This document shows, one piece after another, positions 1 to 7,904 of a stretch of DNA of 64,000 nt. The DNA comes from Chryseobacterium luquanense. Its GTDB lineage: Bacteria > Bacteroidota > Bacteroidia > Flavobacteriales > Weeksellaceae. The DNA is taken from contig NZ_JAOVZV010000010.1 of NCBI RefSeq assembly GCF_026460945.1, forward strand, positions 248,001 to 312,000, given 5' to 3'. The position numbers were made by a program, and so were the translations under genes. The notes under the pieces were generated by a model, which ran no database searches, was not told where the DNA came from, and was given only the letters and a program-made list of their open reading frames with translations. Every line of letters starts with the position of its first letter. The stretch's first letter is position 1.

Positions 1-156
1 AAAAGCATTTCTGTAAAAGATAATGTATTGTATGTAGAAGTTCCGATGTATGAGTCGGGCGGAATGGAGATTCAGGTACTTTCAAATCCTTGGTTTGTTT
101 TTTCAGTTCCTTCCAGTTACAAATTCACTTCAGTACAATTAAATCCGACAAAATAA
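1..156 (+). CDS. C-terminal end of an unidentified protein (partial)
   Basis: Reading frame 1 is open from the window edge to a TAA at 154-156 and gives 51 residues. The fragment ends in short alternating hydrophobic/polar strands (for example LYVEVPMYESGG) that look like beta structure. No family is recognisable from this piece. It stops three bases before the cysteine desulfurase start, so the two are probably cotranscribed. Confidence 0.6.
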   Translation, partial: KSISVKDNVLYVEVPMYESGGMEIQVLSNPWFVFSVPSSYKFTSVQLNPTK

Positions 157-159
157 AAA

Positions 160-1335
160 ATGAATAAAATATATTTAGATAACGCTGCTACAACACCGCT
201 TTTAGAAGAAGTAATTGACGCAATGGTCGATACAATGAAAATGAATTTCGGAAACCCTTCTTCAACTCACAGTTTCGGACAAGAAGCTAAGATTTTGATA
301 GAAAATGTAAGAAGGCAGGTTGCAGATTATCTACATGTAACTCCGGCTGAGATTATTTTCACATCTTGCGGTACAGAATCCAACAACATGATTATTAAAT
401 CCAGCGTTGAGCATCTTGGCGTTGAAAGAATCATTAGTTCACCGATGGAGCACAAATGTGTTTCTGAGAGTATTTTGGATATGAAAAACAGAAAAGGTGT
501 TGAAGTTGCTTACATTCGTCCCAACGAAAAAGGAGATATTGATTTAAATAAATTAGAAGAATTACTTAAAGGTTCCGATAAAAAAACTTTAGTAAGCTTA
601 ATGCATGCTAATAACGAGATTGGAAATATAGTTGACATTAAAAAAATTGCACAGATTTGTAAAGAAAACAATGCACTTTTCCATTCTGATACCGTTCAGA
701 CAATGGCGCACATGAATCTTGATTTTTCAGATATTCCTGTAGATTTTGCTTCTTGCAGTGCTCATAAATTTCACGGTCCGAAAGGAATTGGTTTTGCATT
801 TATTAGAAAATCAAGCGGATTGAAAGGAATTATTACAGGAGGTCCTCAAGAAAGAAGTTTGAGAGCCGGAACTGAAAATGTTGCTGGTATTGCAGGTTTA
901 GGTAAAGCTTTAGAGCTTTCATTAAATAATATGGAAGCTTATACTCACCATATGCAGGACATTAAACAATATACGATTGATAGAGTGGCTGCAGAAATTC
1001 CAGAAGTTAAATTTAACGGGAGAAGTTCCGAAGCTGATAACAGTTTATATACGGTTGTAAGTCTTTTGCTTCCATACAAAAACCCTTTAATCGGATTGCA
1101 GTTGGATATGAAAGGAATTGCAGTTTCGCAAGGAAGTGCATGTTCATCAGGAGCTTCAAAACCATCTATGGTAATGATGATGGTTTTATCTGAAGATGAA
1201 ATGGATAACGGGACACCTTTAAGAGTATCATTCAGTCACAAAACGACTAAAAATGAGATTGATGCTTTTGTGGATGCTTTAAAAGAAATCTCTAAAGACT
1301 TCGTTATAGAAAATACAAATGTTGAGCATAGATAG
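160..1335 (+). CDS. Cysteine desulfurase (NifS/IscS-like class V aminotransferase)
   Basis: This PLP enzyme should remove sulfur from cysteine as a protein-bound persulfide for Fe-S cluster or tRNA thiolation. At 391 aa it has the usual family length. The N-terminus IYLDNAATTP is the family signature. The PLP lysine is K203 in SAHKFHGPKG and the catalytic cysteine is C328 in SQGSACSSGASKPS. The ATG at 160 follows the upstream stop by 3 bp. Thioredoxin follows after 71 bp, a plausible partner because persulfide chemistry consumes reducing equivalents. No isc or suf scaffold genes are present in the window, so whether it serves Fe-S assembly or another sulfur acceptor cannot be decided. Confidence 0.93.
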   Translation: MNKIYLDNAATTPLLEEVIDAMVDTMKMNFGNPSSTHSFGQEAKILIENVRRQVADYLHVTPAEIIFTSCGTESNNMIIKSSVEHLGVERIISSPMEHKCVSESILDMKNRKGVEVAYIRPNEKGDIDLNKLEELLKGSDKKTLVSLMHANNEIGNIVDIKKIAQICKENNALFHSDTVQTMAHMNLDFSDIPVDFASCSAHKFHGPKGIGFAFIRKSSGLKGIITGGPQERSLRAGTENVAGIAGLGKALELSLNNMEAYTHHMQDIKQYTIDRVAAEIPEVKFNGRSSEADNSLYTVVSLLLPYKNPLIGLQLDMKGIAVSQGSACSSGASKPSMVMMMVLSEDEMDNGTPLRVSFSHKTTKNEIDAFVDALKEISKDFVIENTNVEHR

Positions 1336-1406
1336 GCTTTTCATTTTAAAGTGGTAATTTTGAATTAGGAAAACAATAAGAATATTAATAATTAAAAGAT
1401 AAAAAA

Positions 1407-1724
1407 ATGGCTTTAGAAATTACAGATAGCTCGTTTCAGGAAACGGTTTTAAAATCAGACAAACCAGTATTGGTAGACTTTTGGGCAGTATGGTGCGGAC
1501 CTTGTAGAACTTTAGGACCAATCATCGAAGAAGTTGCAACAGATTTTGAAGGAAAAGCTGTAGTAGGAAAAGTAGATGTAGATAACAATCAGGAGATTTC
1601 TATGCAATATGGAATCAGAAATATCCCTACAGTTCTTATTTTCAAGAATGGTGAAGTAGTAGATAAATTGGTTGGTGTAACTCCAAAAGAGGTAATCGCT
1701 GAGAAATTAAGCGCACACTTATAA
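1407..1724 (+). CDS. trxA: Thioredoxin
   Basis: A 105-residue, single-domain cytosolic thioredoxin. The redox motif WCGPC supplies C30 and C33. It is preceded by the FWAVW strand and followed by the cis-proline region RNIPTVLIFKNGE. There is no signal peptide or membrane anchor, so it is the cytoplasmic form that reduces protein disulfides. It follows the cysteine desulfurase in the same direction and ends at a hairpin with a T-run, so it is probably the last gene of that unit. Confidence 0.95.
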   Translation: MALEITDSSFQETVLKSDKPVLVDFWAVWCGPCRTLGPIIEEVATDFEGKAVVGKVDVDNNQEISMQYGIRNIPTVLIFKNGEVVDKLVGVTPKEVIAEKLSAHL

Positions 1725-1743
1725 AAAAATCACTTTGATAATG

Positions 1744-1772
1744 AATGCTTTCCGTTTTGGGAAGCATTTTTT
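1744..1772 (+). terminator. Rho-independent terminator after trxA
   Basis: Stem AATGCTTTCC pairs with GGGAAGCATT (one T-G wobble) around a 5-base loop and runs into six T residues. It lies 19 bp after the trxA stop codon. Confidence 0.8.
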
Positions 1773-1783
1773 GTCTCGAAAGA

Positions 1784-1814
1784 TTTGCAAAATTAGTAAA
1801 AAGTTGTATTTTTG
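1784..1814 (+). promoter_or_regulatory. Promoter of the first tRNA-Asp gene
   Basis: TTTG at 1784-1787, a 19-bp spacer, then TATTTTTG at 1807-1814. This matches the Bacteroidetes sigma-A consensus TTTG / TAnnTTTG. The mature tRNA begins 38 bp downstream. The same arrangement precedes the tRNA-Asp array at 6064. Confidence 0.8.
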
Positions 1815-1852
1815 CAACCACAATAACAGAAGATAATTCTTGAATTGTAAAA

Positions 1853-1926
1853 GATCCGGTAGTTCAGCTGGTTAGAATGCCGCCCTGTCACGGCGGAGGT
1901 CGCGGGTTCGAGTCCCGTCCGGATCG
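1853..1926 (+). tRNA. tRNA-Asp (anticodon GTC)
   Basis: A 74-nt cloverleaf. The acceptor stem GATCCGG pairs with CCGGATC, with discriminator G at 1926. The D stem is GTTC/GAAT, the anticodon stem CCGCC/GGCGG and the T loop TTCGAGT. GTC lies at 1887-1889. CCA is not encoded. It has the standard U11-A24 pair and T54-T55, so it is the reference copy for the variant array at 6064-6470. Confidence 0.97.
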
Positions 1927-1933
1927 CCTGAAT

Positions 1934-1962
1934 AAAAAAGTCGCCAATTGGCGACTTTTTTC
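1934..1962 (+). terminator. Rho-independent terminator after tRNA-Asp
   Basis: Inverted repeat AAAAAAGTCGCC / GGCGACTTTTTT with an AATT loop, eight bases after the tRNA. T-runs on both strands would let it work in either direction. Confidence 0.85.
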
Positions 1963-2604
1963 GTTTGTAACTATTTGATAAACAAAGCTATATTAGCTTA
2001 CAGGCGGTTTCGATAAGTACAAAATAAAATTTTGAGTTTTTTGAGACAGTTCTCGAACTGCTTTTTTATAATTCCTTTAAGTGGCAAATAACCAATTGGT
2101 TAGCTTGGATTGAATTCAAATTTCTTGATGTTTTAATAACAAATATTAACAATTTATATTGTTAAACATTCCGAAAAAGATTGTTTTAAATCCCCAAAAA
2201 GCAACTTGATCTTTTGTGATGCTGGCAGGAAAATCTTCCGTAAGTAAATCTTCTCCGGTTATATGTTTCAAGGCAGGGAAAATAGACTTGTCAAACAGTG
2301 GTAATGTCAATCATTTGCCAGAACACTGGGAAAATGGCAACATAGTACTCCAAATAACTTGGTATAGGCTCGCTATCTCCTCGATGATAATACTTGTACT
2401 GTTACATTCTGTTTAAAATCTCCCCAACTACCCATTATACCGGTCAGAACTGCTTTACAAATTTTTATCGGCCAGATTGGAGCGGAATTCATCTTTTGTA
2501 AAATTCGCAATGTGGTGTTGGCCACTCAATCTCCAAGGATAATAAACTGCAGCACAAGTCTTCTTAGCATCAAATCAATTAAAATATGCTTCGAACCAAC
2601 GAAG
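1963..2604. other. Decayed non-coding region
   Basis: No gene can be supported here. Short open frames on both strands are unrelated to each other and carry no recognisable motifs. A strongly T-rich segment at about 2020-2070 and the IS3 orfA remnant immediately to the right suggest this is eroded mobile DNA, possibly the former orfB part of the same element. Its minus-strand frames show no clear DDE integrase motif. Confidence 0.4.
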
Positions 2605-3028
2605 TTACAGGTCTGAACTATCTTTTCTCATCAAAATGAGATCCGAATACCCGTCTCTAGTGGAGAAGATGCCTACTTCCTTTTTTAAGATGTCACGTTC
2701 TAGCTTTGTTTCTTCAAGTTCTTTTCGAAGTCCAAGTAACTCTTCCCATATAGGATCGGAGGAAATTTGCTTTTCCTTCGTAAGCTTATCTTCTTTGTGA
2801 AGCTTTCTCCAAATGACTAATTCTTTGCAAATCCCCAATACTTGAGCTACTAAGGATACATTGCCTCGCTGTTCGCTTAAAGATACTGGTGCAACGAAAA
2901 GAGAAAAACGAAATTTCGAACCATTCTTCAGAGTTACACTGTAATTCAATGATATGATTGATGATTCGAAAAGTTTTACTATTTGTTTTGACGAATGCAG
3001 AAATCTTAATAATAAAGATGCTATTCAT
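2605..3028 (-). pseudogene. IS3-family transposase OrfA remnant, frameshifted
   Basis: Minus-strand translation from about 2880 to 2605 gives SEQRGNVSLVAQVLGICKEL, the helix-turn-helix of IS3-family OrfA. A leucine-zipper-like stretch LRKELEETKLERDILKKEVG and FSTRDG follow, all typical of OrfA. The expected N-terminus (a Y-S-E-E-F-like strand) appears only in the other frame, as NSEEW, so at least one frameshift lies near 2900. No intact OrfB or terminal inverted repeats were found. It is therefore a dead element. Family assignment is firm, subgroup unknown. Confidence 0.65.
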
Positions 3029-3222
3029 CTCAAATACAAATGAAGACTTGAAAGCAAATTATTTTACAACAGCTACATCCCTGTCTGTGAGTTTTTAAAA
3101 GGATACCACATTATTTAATTTTAATTAATAAAAATTATGGGTAAAAAAATAAGAACATATTTGAAAATTAATATTTTAAATAATATATTCGTTCGAAGTT
3201 TTCACAAATAGAAAAAAAATAC

Positions 3223-4833
3223 ATGCATCATTCTTTACTCCTTATTTTAGGGCTTTTATTTTCCATTTTTTTATTGGTTATGTTGGCTCAGCGAATCAAA
3301 ATCGCTTATCCCATTTTTCTCGTGATTGCAGGTTTGGGAATCAGTTTTGTTCCTGGTGTTCCTCACATGAGCTTAGATCCTGAAATAATATTTCTAATAT
3401 TTTTACCACCATTGTTATATGAAGCAGCTTGGTATACTTCATGGACAGATTTTTGGAAATGGAAACGCCCAATCGCTTTATTAGCATTTGGTTTGGTATT
3501 TTTCACGTCGACAATTGTGGCCTATTTTACTTCATCATTTATTCCAGGATTTACCATTGCTTTAGGATTTCTTTTAGGTGGAATCGTTTCTCCGCCAGAT
3601 GCAGTGGCAGCAGCGACTGTCCTGAAGGGAATGGGTGTTCCGAAAAGATTAATGACTATTTTGGAAGGAGAGAGTTTGGTTAACGATGCATCTTCATTAA
3701 TCGTATTTAAATTTGCTTTATTAGCCGTAATCACAGGTACTTTCTCAATGCAGGAAGCTACCGGACAGTTTTTCCTAGTTGCAGGAATGGGAATCGTAGT
3801 TGGTCTTGTAGGAGCACATATTATGTATTTTATTCATCGATTTTTACCGACAACTCCGGCAATTGATGCGGCTTTAACGGTAATGACTCCCTATATTTTA
3901 TTTCTTGCAGCAGAACAGTTTCATTTTTCGGGAGTAATGGCAGTCGTTACAGGCGGATTGTTTATTTCTTGGCGCTCTCATGAGATTTTCCAAACGGGAA
4001 GTACAAGATTAAATATGCTTGGAGTATGGACGACGATGATTTTCGTGATGAATGCTCTTGTTTTCGTATTAATCGGATTAGAACTTCCTGAAATTGTTGC
4101 AGCTTTAGGAAAATATTCTGTTTGGCAGGGCATAAAATATGGAGCAATTGTGAGCTTAATTGTTATTTTACTGAGATTTTTATGGGTTTTCCCTTCAGCA
4201 CATATTCCGAGATGGTTTAGCTCAAAAGCCCGACAAGACCCCTCTCCGGGTTGGAAGGGGCCTTTGGTAATCAGTTGGGCAGGAATGAGAGGAGTTGTTT
4301 CTTTGGCGACGGCACTTTCTATCCCACTTTATTTAGATGATAAAGGAACTGTTTTTCCGGAGCGTAACCTCATTATTTTTATAACTTTTGTTGTGATTTT
4401 CATTACGTTGGTTTTTCAGGGATTGACTTTACCTTTTATCATTAAATTAATTAAACTTAAAGAAATTGATAATTTGGTTCCTGAAGAAGAGCAACAGACA
4501 GGAATTCAATTAATTTTAGATAATACGGCACTACAGTTAGTTAATGACAAATATTCATCTGATATAAATGATAATGAGTTAATTACTTTCTATAAATCTA
4601 ATTTGGAATCTGATATTAATTTGGCTAATAAACGTCTTGAATCCTTAGAATGTGATGAAACAGAGCATCAGGAAATTGAAAAATACCATCACGTATTATT
4701 GGATATTTATTCGATTCAACGGAAAGAATTGTTCAGAATGAGAAAAGAAAAACTTTTTTCAGACGAAGAAATTCGTAAAGCTGAATTGCAATTAGATTTA
4801 AATGAATTGAAAATTACCGGAGCAGGACATTAA
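3223..4833 (+). CDS. CPA1-family Na+(K+)/H+ antiporter (NhaP-like)
   Basis: 536 residues with about 12 hydrophobic segments up to residue ~410 and a polar, helical cytoplasmic tail of ~125 residues. The CPA1 core is intact: VSPPDAVAAATVLKGMGVP (D126) and LEGESLVNDASS with the ion-binding N154-D155 pair. WAGMRGVVSLA is also family-typical. It should exchange cytoplasmic Na+ or K+ for protons across the inner membrane, serving pH and salt homeostasis. The bestrophin-like gene begins 13 bp downstream, so an ion-handling operon is likely. A GC-rich patch at 4231-4266 encodes the DPSPGWKG insertion before the WAGMRG helix. Confidence 0.9.
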   Translation: MHHSLLLILGLLFSIFLLVMLAQRIKIAYPIFLVIAGLGISFVPGVPHMSLDPEIIFLIFLPPLLYEAAWYTSWTDFWKWKRPIALLAFGLVFFTSTIVAYFTSSFIPGFTIALGFLLGGIVSPPDAVAAATVLKGMGVPKRLMTILEGESLVNDASSLIVFKFALLAVITGTFSMQEATGQFFLVAGMGIVVGLVGAHIMYFIHRFLPTTPAIDAALTVMTPYILFLAAEQFHFSGVMAVVTGGLFISWRSHEIFQTGSTRLNMLGVWTTMIFVMNALVFVLIGLELPEIVAALGKYSVWQGIKYGAIVSLIVILLRFLWVFPSAHIPRWFSSKARQDPSPGWKGPLVISWAGMRGVVSLATALSIPLYLDDKGTVFPERNLIIFITFVVIFITLVFQGLTLPFIIKLIKLKEIDNLVPEEEQQTGIQLILDNTALQLVNDKYSSDINDNELITFYKSNLESDINLANKRLESLECDETEHQEIEKYHHVLLDIYSIQRKELFRMRKEKLFSDEEIRKAELQLDLNELKITGAGH

Positions 4834-4846
4834 TTTCAGCTAAACT

Positions 4847-5863
4847 ATGAATACAAATTCTCATTATAAATTAAAACATTTCATTCCTTGGACACGCACT
4901 AAAATCTACAAAATGTTGATTTTAAGTATAATTCCTACACTTCTTTTCTGTTTTTTAGGATGGACTTGGCTTGCTATTCCGTGGGTTCCAGTCGCTTTAT
5001 TGGGTACAGCAACTGCTTTCATTTCTGGATTTAAAAATACACAAACTTATAATCGAACTTGGGAAGCCAGACAAATTTATGGAGCCATTATCAACAGCAG
5101 TCGTGCTTTTGGAATAATGGTGAAAGATTTTGTAAGAACAAATGACAAAACTGAAGAATCTAAGCTTCACAAAGAAATTATTTACCGTCATTTTGCATGG
5201 TTAACTGCAATGAGATTTCAATTGAGAGAAATAAAAAGCTGGGAAAACGTTAAAACCAGAAGCTATTATAGAGAATATTTGCAGTATTACAAAGTTCCAG
5301 AGTGGGAGAGTAGCATCTCTGATGAGCTTAAACATTTTCTGTCTGAAAAGGAGTTTAATTATATTTTATCAACTAAAAACCGAGCGACACAGATTTTGGC
5401 GACTCAATCTGAACATTTGAGAAAATTTAATGAGGAGGGTTTGATTTCAGATTATAATTACGTAGCTCTAGAAAATCAACTGAAAGATTTGTACGACCAA
5501 CAAGGGAAATGCGAAAGAATCAAGAATTTCCCTTATCCGAGACAGTTTACGAGTATCAATTTGTATTTTACCAATATGTTGTGCTTCTTGTTGCCTTTAG
5601 GCTTTTTAGGAGAATTTTCAAAGATGGTTGAGAAGTTTGGGGAGAATATTATTTGGCTTGCTATTCCATTTAGTGTTTTATTGGGCTGGGTTTTCCTTGT
5701 TTTGGAGCAAATTGGTGAAAGTACAGAAAATCCTTTTGAAGGGAATCCGAATGATGTTCCGATTACCCAAATTACCAGAAATATTGAGATTGATCTTCGG
5801 GAAATGATTGGTGAAACCGATCTTCCACCTGCATTGCAGCCTGTCAATAATATTTTAATGTAA
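4847..5863 (+). CDS. Bestrophin-family ion channel (UPF0187)
   Basis: 338 residues with hydrophobic segments near residues 25-65 and 235-285. This is the two-pair layout of bacterial bestrophins. Supporting features are FKNTQTYNRTWEARQIYG and the C-terminal ENPFEGNPNDVP loop, equivalent to the calcium-clasp region of the animal proteins. Bacterial homologues form pentameric channels, and at least one studied example is cation (Na+) selective rather than anion selective. Its position 13 bp behind an antiporter gene suggests coupled ion homeostasis. Ion selectivity is inference. Confidence 0.85.
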   Translation: MNTNSHYKLKHFIPWTRTKIYKMLILSIIPTLLFCFLGWTWLAIPWVPVALLGTATAFISGFKNTQTYNRTWEARQIYGAIINSSRAFGIMVKDFVRTNDKTEESKLHKEIIYRHFAWLTAMRFQLREIKSWENVKTRSYYREYLQYYKVPEWESSISDELKHFLSEKEFNYILSTKNRATQILATQSEHLRKFNEEGLISDYNYVALENQLKDLYDQQGKCERIKNFPYPRQFTSINLYFTNMLCFLLPLGFLGEFSKMVEKFGENIIWLAIPFSVLLGWVFLVLEQIGESTENPFEGNPNDVPITQITRNIEIDLREMIGETDLPPALQPVNNILM

Positions 5864-5987
5864 TGTGTAAGTTTTGAGTTTTAGACTAAACTCATAATTG
5901 TTAATCAAAACTTAAGATGTTTATTTAAATAAATACAATTGATAATCTGTAATTTATATTTAATTTGAATAAATTTCCTACATAAAG

Positions 5988-6018
5988 TTTGCAGGTAATG
6001 AAAAAAGCTATATATTTG
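5988..6018 (+). promoter_or_regulatory. Promoter of the tRNA-Asp array
   Basis: TTTG at 5988-5991, a 19-bp spacer, then TATATTTG at 6011-6018. Spacing is identical to the promoter at 1784-1814, and similarity continues downstream (TTTGCAACCACAATAA). The whole promoter-tRNA unit was therefore duplicated. It is the only promoter-like sequence seen before the four copies, which are probably transcribed together. Confidence 0.75.
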
Positions 6019-6063
6019 CAACCACAATAAAAGAGGGTAATACTTCTGGAAATTGTGGGAAAA

Positions 6064-6137
6064 GATCCGGTAGTTCAGCTGGTTAGAATGCCGCCCTGTC
6101 ACGGCGGAGGTCGCGGGGACGAGTCCCGTCCGGATCG
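6064..6137 (+). tRNA. tRNA-Asp (GTC), array copy 1, altered T loop
   Basis: Identical to the copy at 1853 except in the T loop, where TTCGAGT is replaced by GACGAGT (6118-6119 changed from TT to GA). This removes the near-universal T54 and T55, the ribothymidine and pseudouridine sites needed for the D-loop/T-loop contact. All stems are intact. It may be poorly folded or a decaying pseudo-tRNA. Confidence 0.85.
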
Positions 6138-6174
6138 CAAAAAGTTTTAACAATTTTAACTTTAAAAGAAAATT

Positions 6175-6248
6175 GATCCGGTAGGTCAGCTGGTTAGACT
6201 GCCGCCCTGTCACGGCGGAGGTCGCGGGTTCGAGTCCCGTCCGGATCG
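6175..6248 (+). tRNA. tRNA-Asp (GTC), array copy 2, G11-C24 D stem
   Basis: Differs from the 1853 reference at two paired positions of the D stem: T11 to G and A24 to C (GGTC/GACT instead of GTTC/GAAT). The helix is kept by a compensatory change. The pair becomes purine-11/pyrimidine-24, an orientation associated with bacterial initiator tRNA and rare in elongators. T loop and anticodon are normal. Confidence 0.92.
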
Positions 6249-6285
6249 CAAAAAGTTTTTACAATTTTAACTTTAAAAGAAAATT

Positions 6286-6359
6286 GATCCGGTAGTTCAG
6301 CTGGTTAGAATGCCGCCCTGTCACGGCGGAGGTCGCGGGTTCGAGTCCCGTCCGGATCG
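6286..6359 (+). tRNA. tRNA-Asp (GTC), array copy 3, reference sequence
   Basis: Identical in all 74 positions to the gene at 1853. It is the only array copy with both the normal D stem and the normal T loop, so it is the most likely functional member. Confidence 0.97.
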
Positions 6360-6396
6360 CAAAAAGATTTTACAATTTTAACTTTAAAAGAAAATT

Positions 6397-6470
6397 GATC
6401 CGGTAGGTCAGCTGGTTAGAATGCCGCCCTGTCACGGCGGAGGTCGCGGGTTCGAGTCCCGTCCGGATCG
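6397..6470 (+). tRNA. tRNA-Asp (GTC), array copy 4, G11/A24 mismatch
   Basis: Carries the T11-to-G change seen in copy 2 but keeps A24. The D stem therefore contains a G-A mismatch (GGTC/GAAT). Everything else matches the reference. It may be an intermediate in the exchange between copies 2 and 3, or a gene-conversion product. Confidence 0.9.
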
Positions 6471-6471
6471 C

Positions 6472-6504
6472 AATCCTGTTTCATTACGAGACAGGATTTT
6501 TTTT
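6472..6504 (+). terminator. Rho-independent terminator after the tRNA-Asp array
   Basis: Stem AATCCTGTTTC / GAGACAGGATT (one T-G wobble) with loop ATTAC, followed by eight T residues. It begins two bases after the last tRNA. Confidence 0.9.
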
Positions 6505-6725
6505 ATATATAGTTTTATTTCTCTTTCATCTAAAATTTTCATTTTTTAGATCAATGGAAAGCAGAATAAGATCGTTTCATATTCTGTACAAATTGTTGTA
6601 TAATTCAAACTTTAGCTTACTCTACCTTTTTCCAACATAAATTAAATTTATGTTTTATTTAACAGGCTTTAAGAAGATTAAAAATCAAAATTTCGATATG
6701 TTTGCCGAAATTTAATCACTTTAAA

Positions 6726-7274
6726 ATGAATAAAATAAGCCTTTTTTTAATGACTCTATTGTCATTTTCTTTTTTTAATGCTCAAACCAATGAAACGAAT
6801 GCTGAAACCTCTGAGGTAAATAATGAAATTAAACTGAATCTGATTACTCCTTTATTGGGTGCCTTTGAAGTAGGTTATGAAAGGTTTTTAAACAAAAATT
6901 CATCATTGGGGATTTCTGCATTTATGGTATATGAGCTTTCTAAAAATGATGATATGAATTACTATATTTCCCCCTATTACAGATATTACTTTGGAAAAAA
7001 ATATGCTTCCGGAATTTTTGTCGAAGGATTTGGAATGCTCACTTCCATAGATGGAAAAAAAATATATGATGCAACGGATAAGTTGACTTTCACAGAAGGT
7101 AAAGATATTTATGATCTTGCATTAGGCGCCGGTCTCGGTTGGAAATTGATGACGAAGAAAGGAATTGTTTTCGAAGCCAATATTGCGTATGGAAAATTGA
7201 TGTTTAATGCAGATAAAACAGATCATAATCAAGTTATAAAACTTGGATTGAGTGTAGGATATCGATTTAAATAA
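6726..7274 (+). CDS. Small outer-membrane beta-barrel protein
   Basis: The ATG at 6726 starts MNKISLFLMTLLSFSFFNAQ, a clear signal peptide ending at AQ. The frame is open upstream only to a TTG at 6702. The mature part (~160 aa) has alternating strands with aromatic ends (YYISPYYRYYFGKKY) and terminates in LGLSVGYRFK, the aromatic C-terminal strand typical of outer-membrane barrels. Length suits an eight-stranded barrel. Function is unknown. It stands alone, following the tRNA array. Confidence 0.7.
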   Translation: MNKISLFLMTLLSFSFFNAQTNETNAETSEVNNEIKLNLITPLLGAFEVGYERFLNKNSSLGISAFMVYELSKNDDMNYYISPYYRYYFGKKYASGIFVEGFGMLTSIDGKKIYDATDKLTFTEGKDIYDLALGAGLGWKLMTKKGIVFEANIAYGKLMFNADKTDHNQVIKLGLSVGYRFK

Positions 7275-7904
7275 TGAAATGAAATTAATGAAAAGCAGTA
7301 TTTACGGTTGATCATAAATATTATTTAATAAAAATATTAACTATGTTTTTTTAAAATTAGCCTTTATTTTCTTCTACAATTGTCAATTTCTAAGACACAA
7401 TATGATGATTTTTGTTCTATAATTAGCTTTTTTTAGGATATAAATCTATTTTACTGAATTAATTTTTTTTATTAATGATGATTTGTTTTATTGGTTGTAA
7501 TGCTTTGATAATTAAGTTTTTGAGGTTTAGTTATTCCGATGCATTTTGCAAATTTTTACGTCATTATTTATAAATGGTTCCCACAAAAACTTGCTGATGA
7601 AATTTTGTGATTATATATTTGACACAGTTAAACAAGACACCAAATCATTATATAAATAAATTTTCATCATTCAGTTTTCTTGTAGAATATCAGGGTTCAA
7701 ATTATCTAGGGAAATGAACCCTGTTCTCTACAATTTTAGAAAACACTTTGAATGAATAGGAATTAAGGTAGACACCATCATTCACATTATTAATAGAAAA
7801 ACAGAATCTTCATTGAAGATTCTGTTTTCATTTGTAGAATAGCTAAGAACTTTTAAATGCAGAAAGGGATTGTTAACTCTTAACTTGTGAGAAAAATAAT
7901 ATAA
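7275..7904. other. 630-bp intergenic region with a possible small RNA
   Basis: No protein gene is supported. The left half is plain AT-rich DNA. The right part holds a promoter-like sequence, a long hairpin and a terminator-like hairpin, described separately as a candidate small RNA. Confidence 0.6.
7614..7831 (+). ncRNA. Candidate intergenic small RNA
   Basis: TATATTTG at 7614-7621 with TTG 20 bp upstream (7591-7593) fits the sigma-A consensus, so a transcript could start near 7627. It would contain a two-part hairpin at 7681-7732, with outer stem TGTAGA/TCTACA and inner stem CAGGGTTCA/TGAACCCTG. It would end at the 15-bp inverted repeat 7798-7828 (AAAACAGAATCTTCA and its complement). No open frame of useful length lies between. 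No RNA family is recognised. Expression is inference. Confidence 0.35.

Larger units (their letters stand above)
6064..6470 (+). repeat. Four-copy 111-bp tandem repeat of tRNA-Asp
   Basis: tRNA starts are at 6064, 6175, 6286 and 6397, an exact 111-bp period. Each unit is a 74-bp tRNA gene plus a 37-bp spacer resembling AAAAAGTTTTAACAATTTTA. The last unit lacks the spacer and leads into a terminator. The near-identical spacers point to recent tandem amplification. The copies differ only in the D arm and T loop. Confidence 0.95.

Noticed and set aside
1853-1962. Integrase attachment site at the first tRNA-Asp
   Set aside because: There is no integrase gene in the window and no partial tRNA repeat. 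All other tRNA-Asp copies are full length.
2216-2416. Plus-strand open frame of 66 codons
   Set aside because: No recognisable motif, no promoter, and it lies in decayed DNA next to an IS remnant.
5905-6213. Open frame on the minus strand across the tRNA array
   Set aside because: It is antisense to tRNA genes and repeats the same peptide per tRNA copy. It has no independent coding evidence.
6064-6470. Regular 111-bp repeat, possible CRISPR array
   Set aside because: The repeat unit is a complete tRNA-Asp gene and the spacers are nearly identical to each other. CRISPR spacers would differ.
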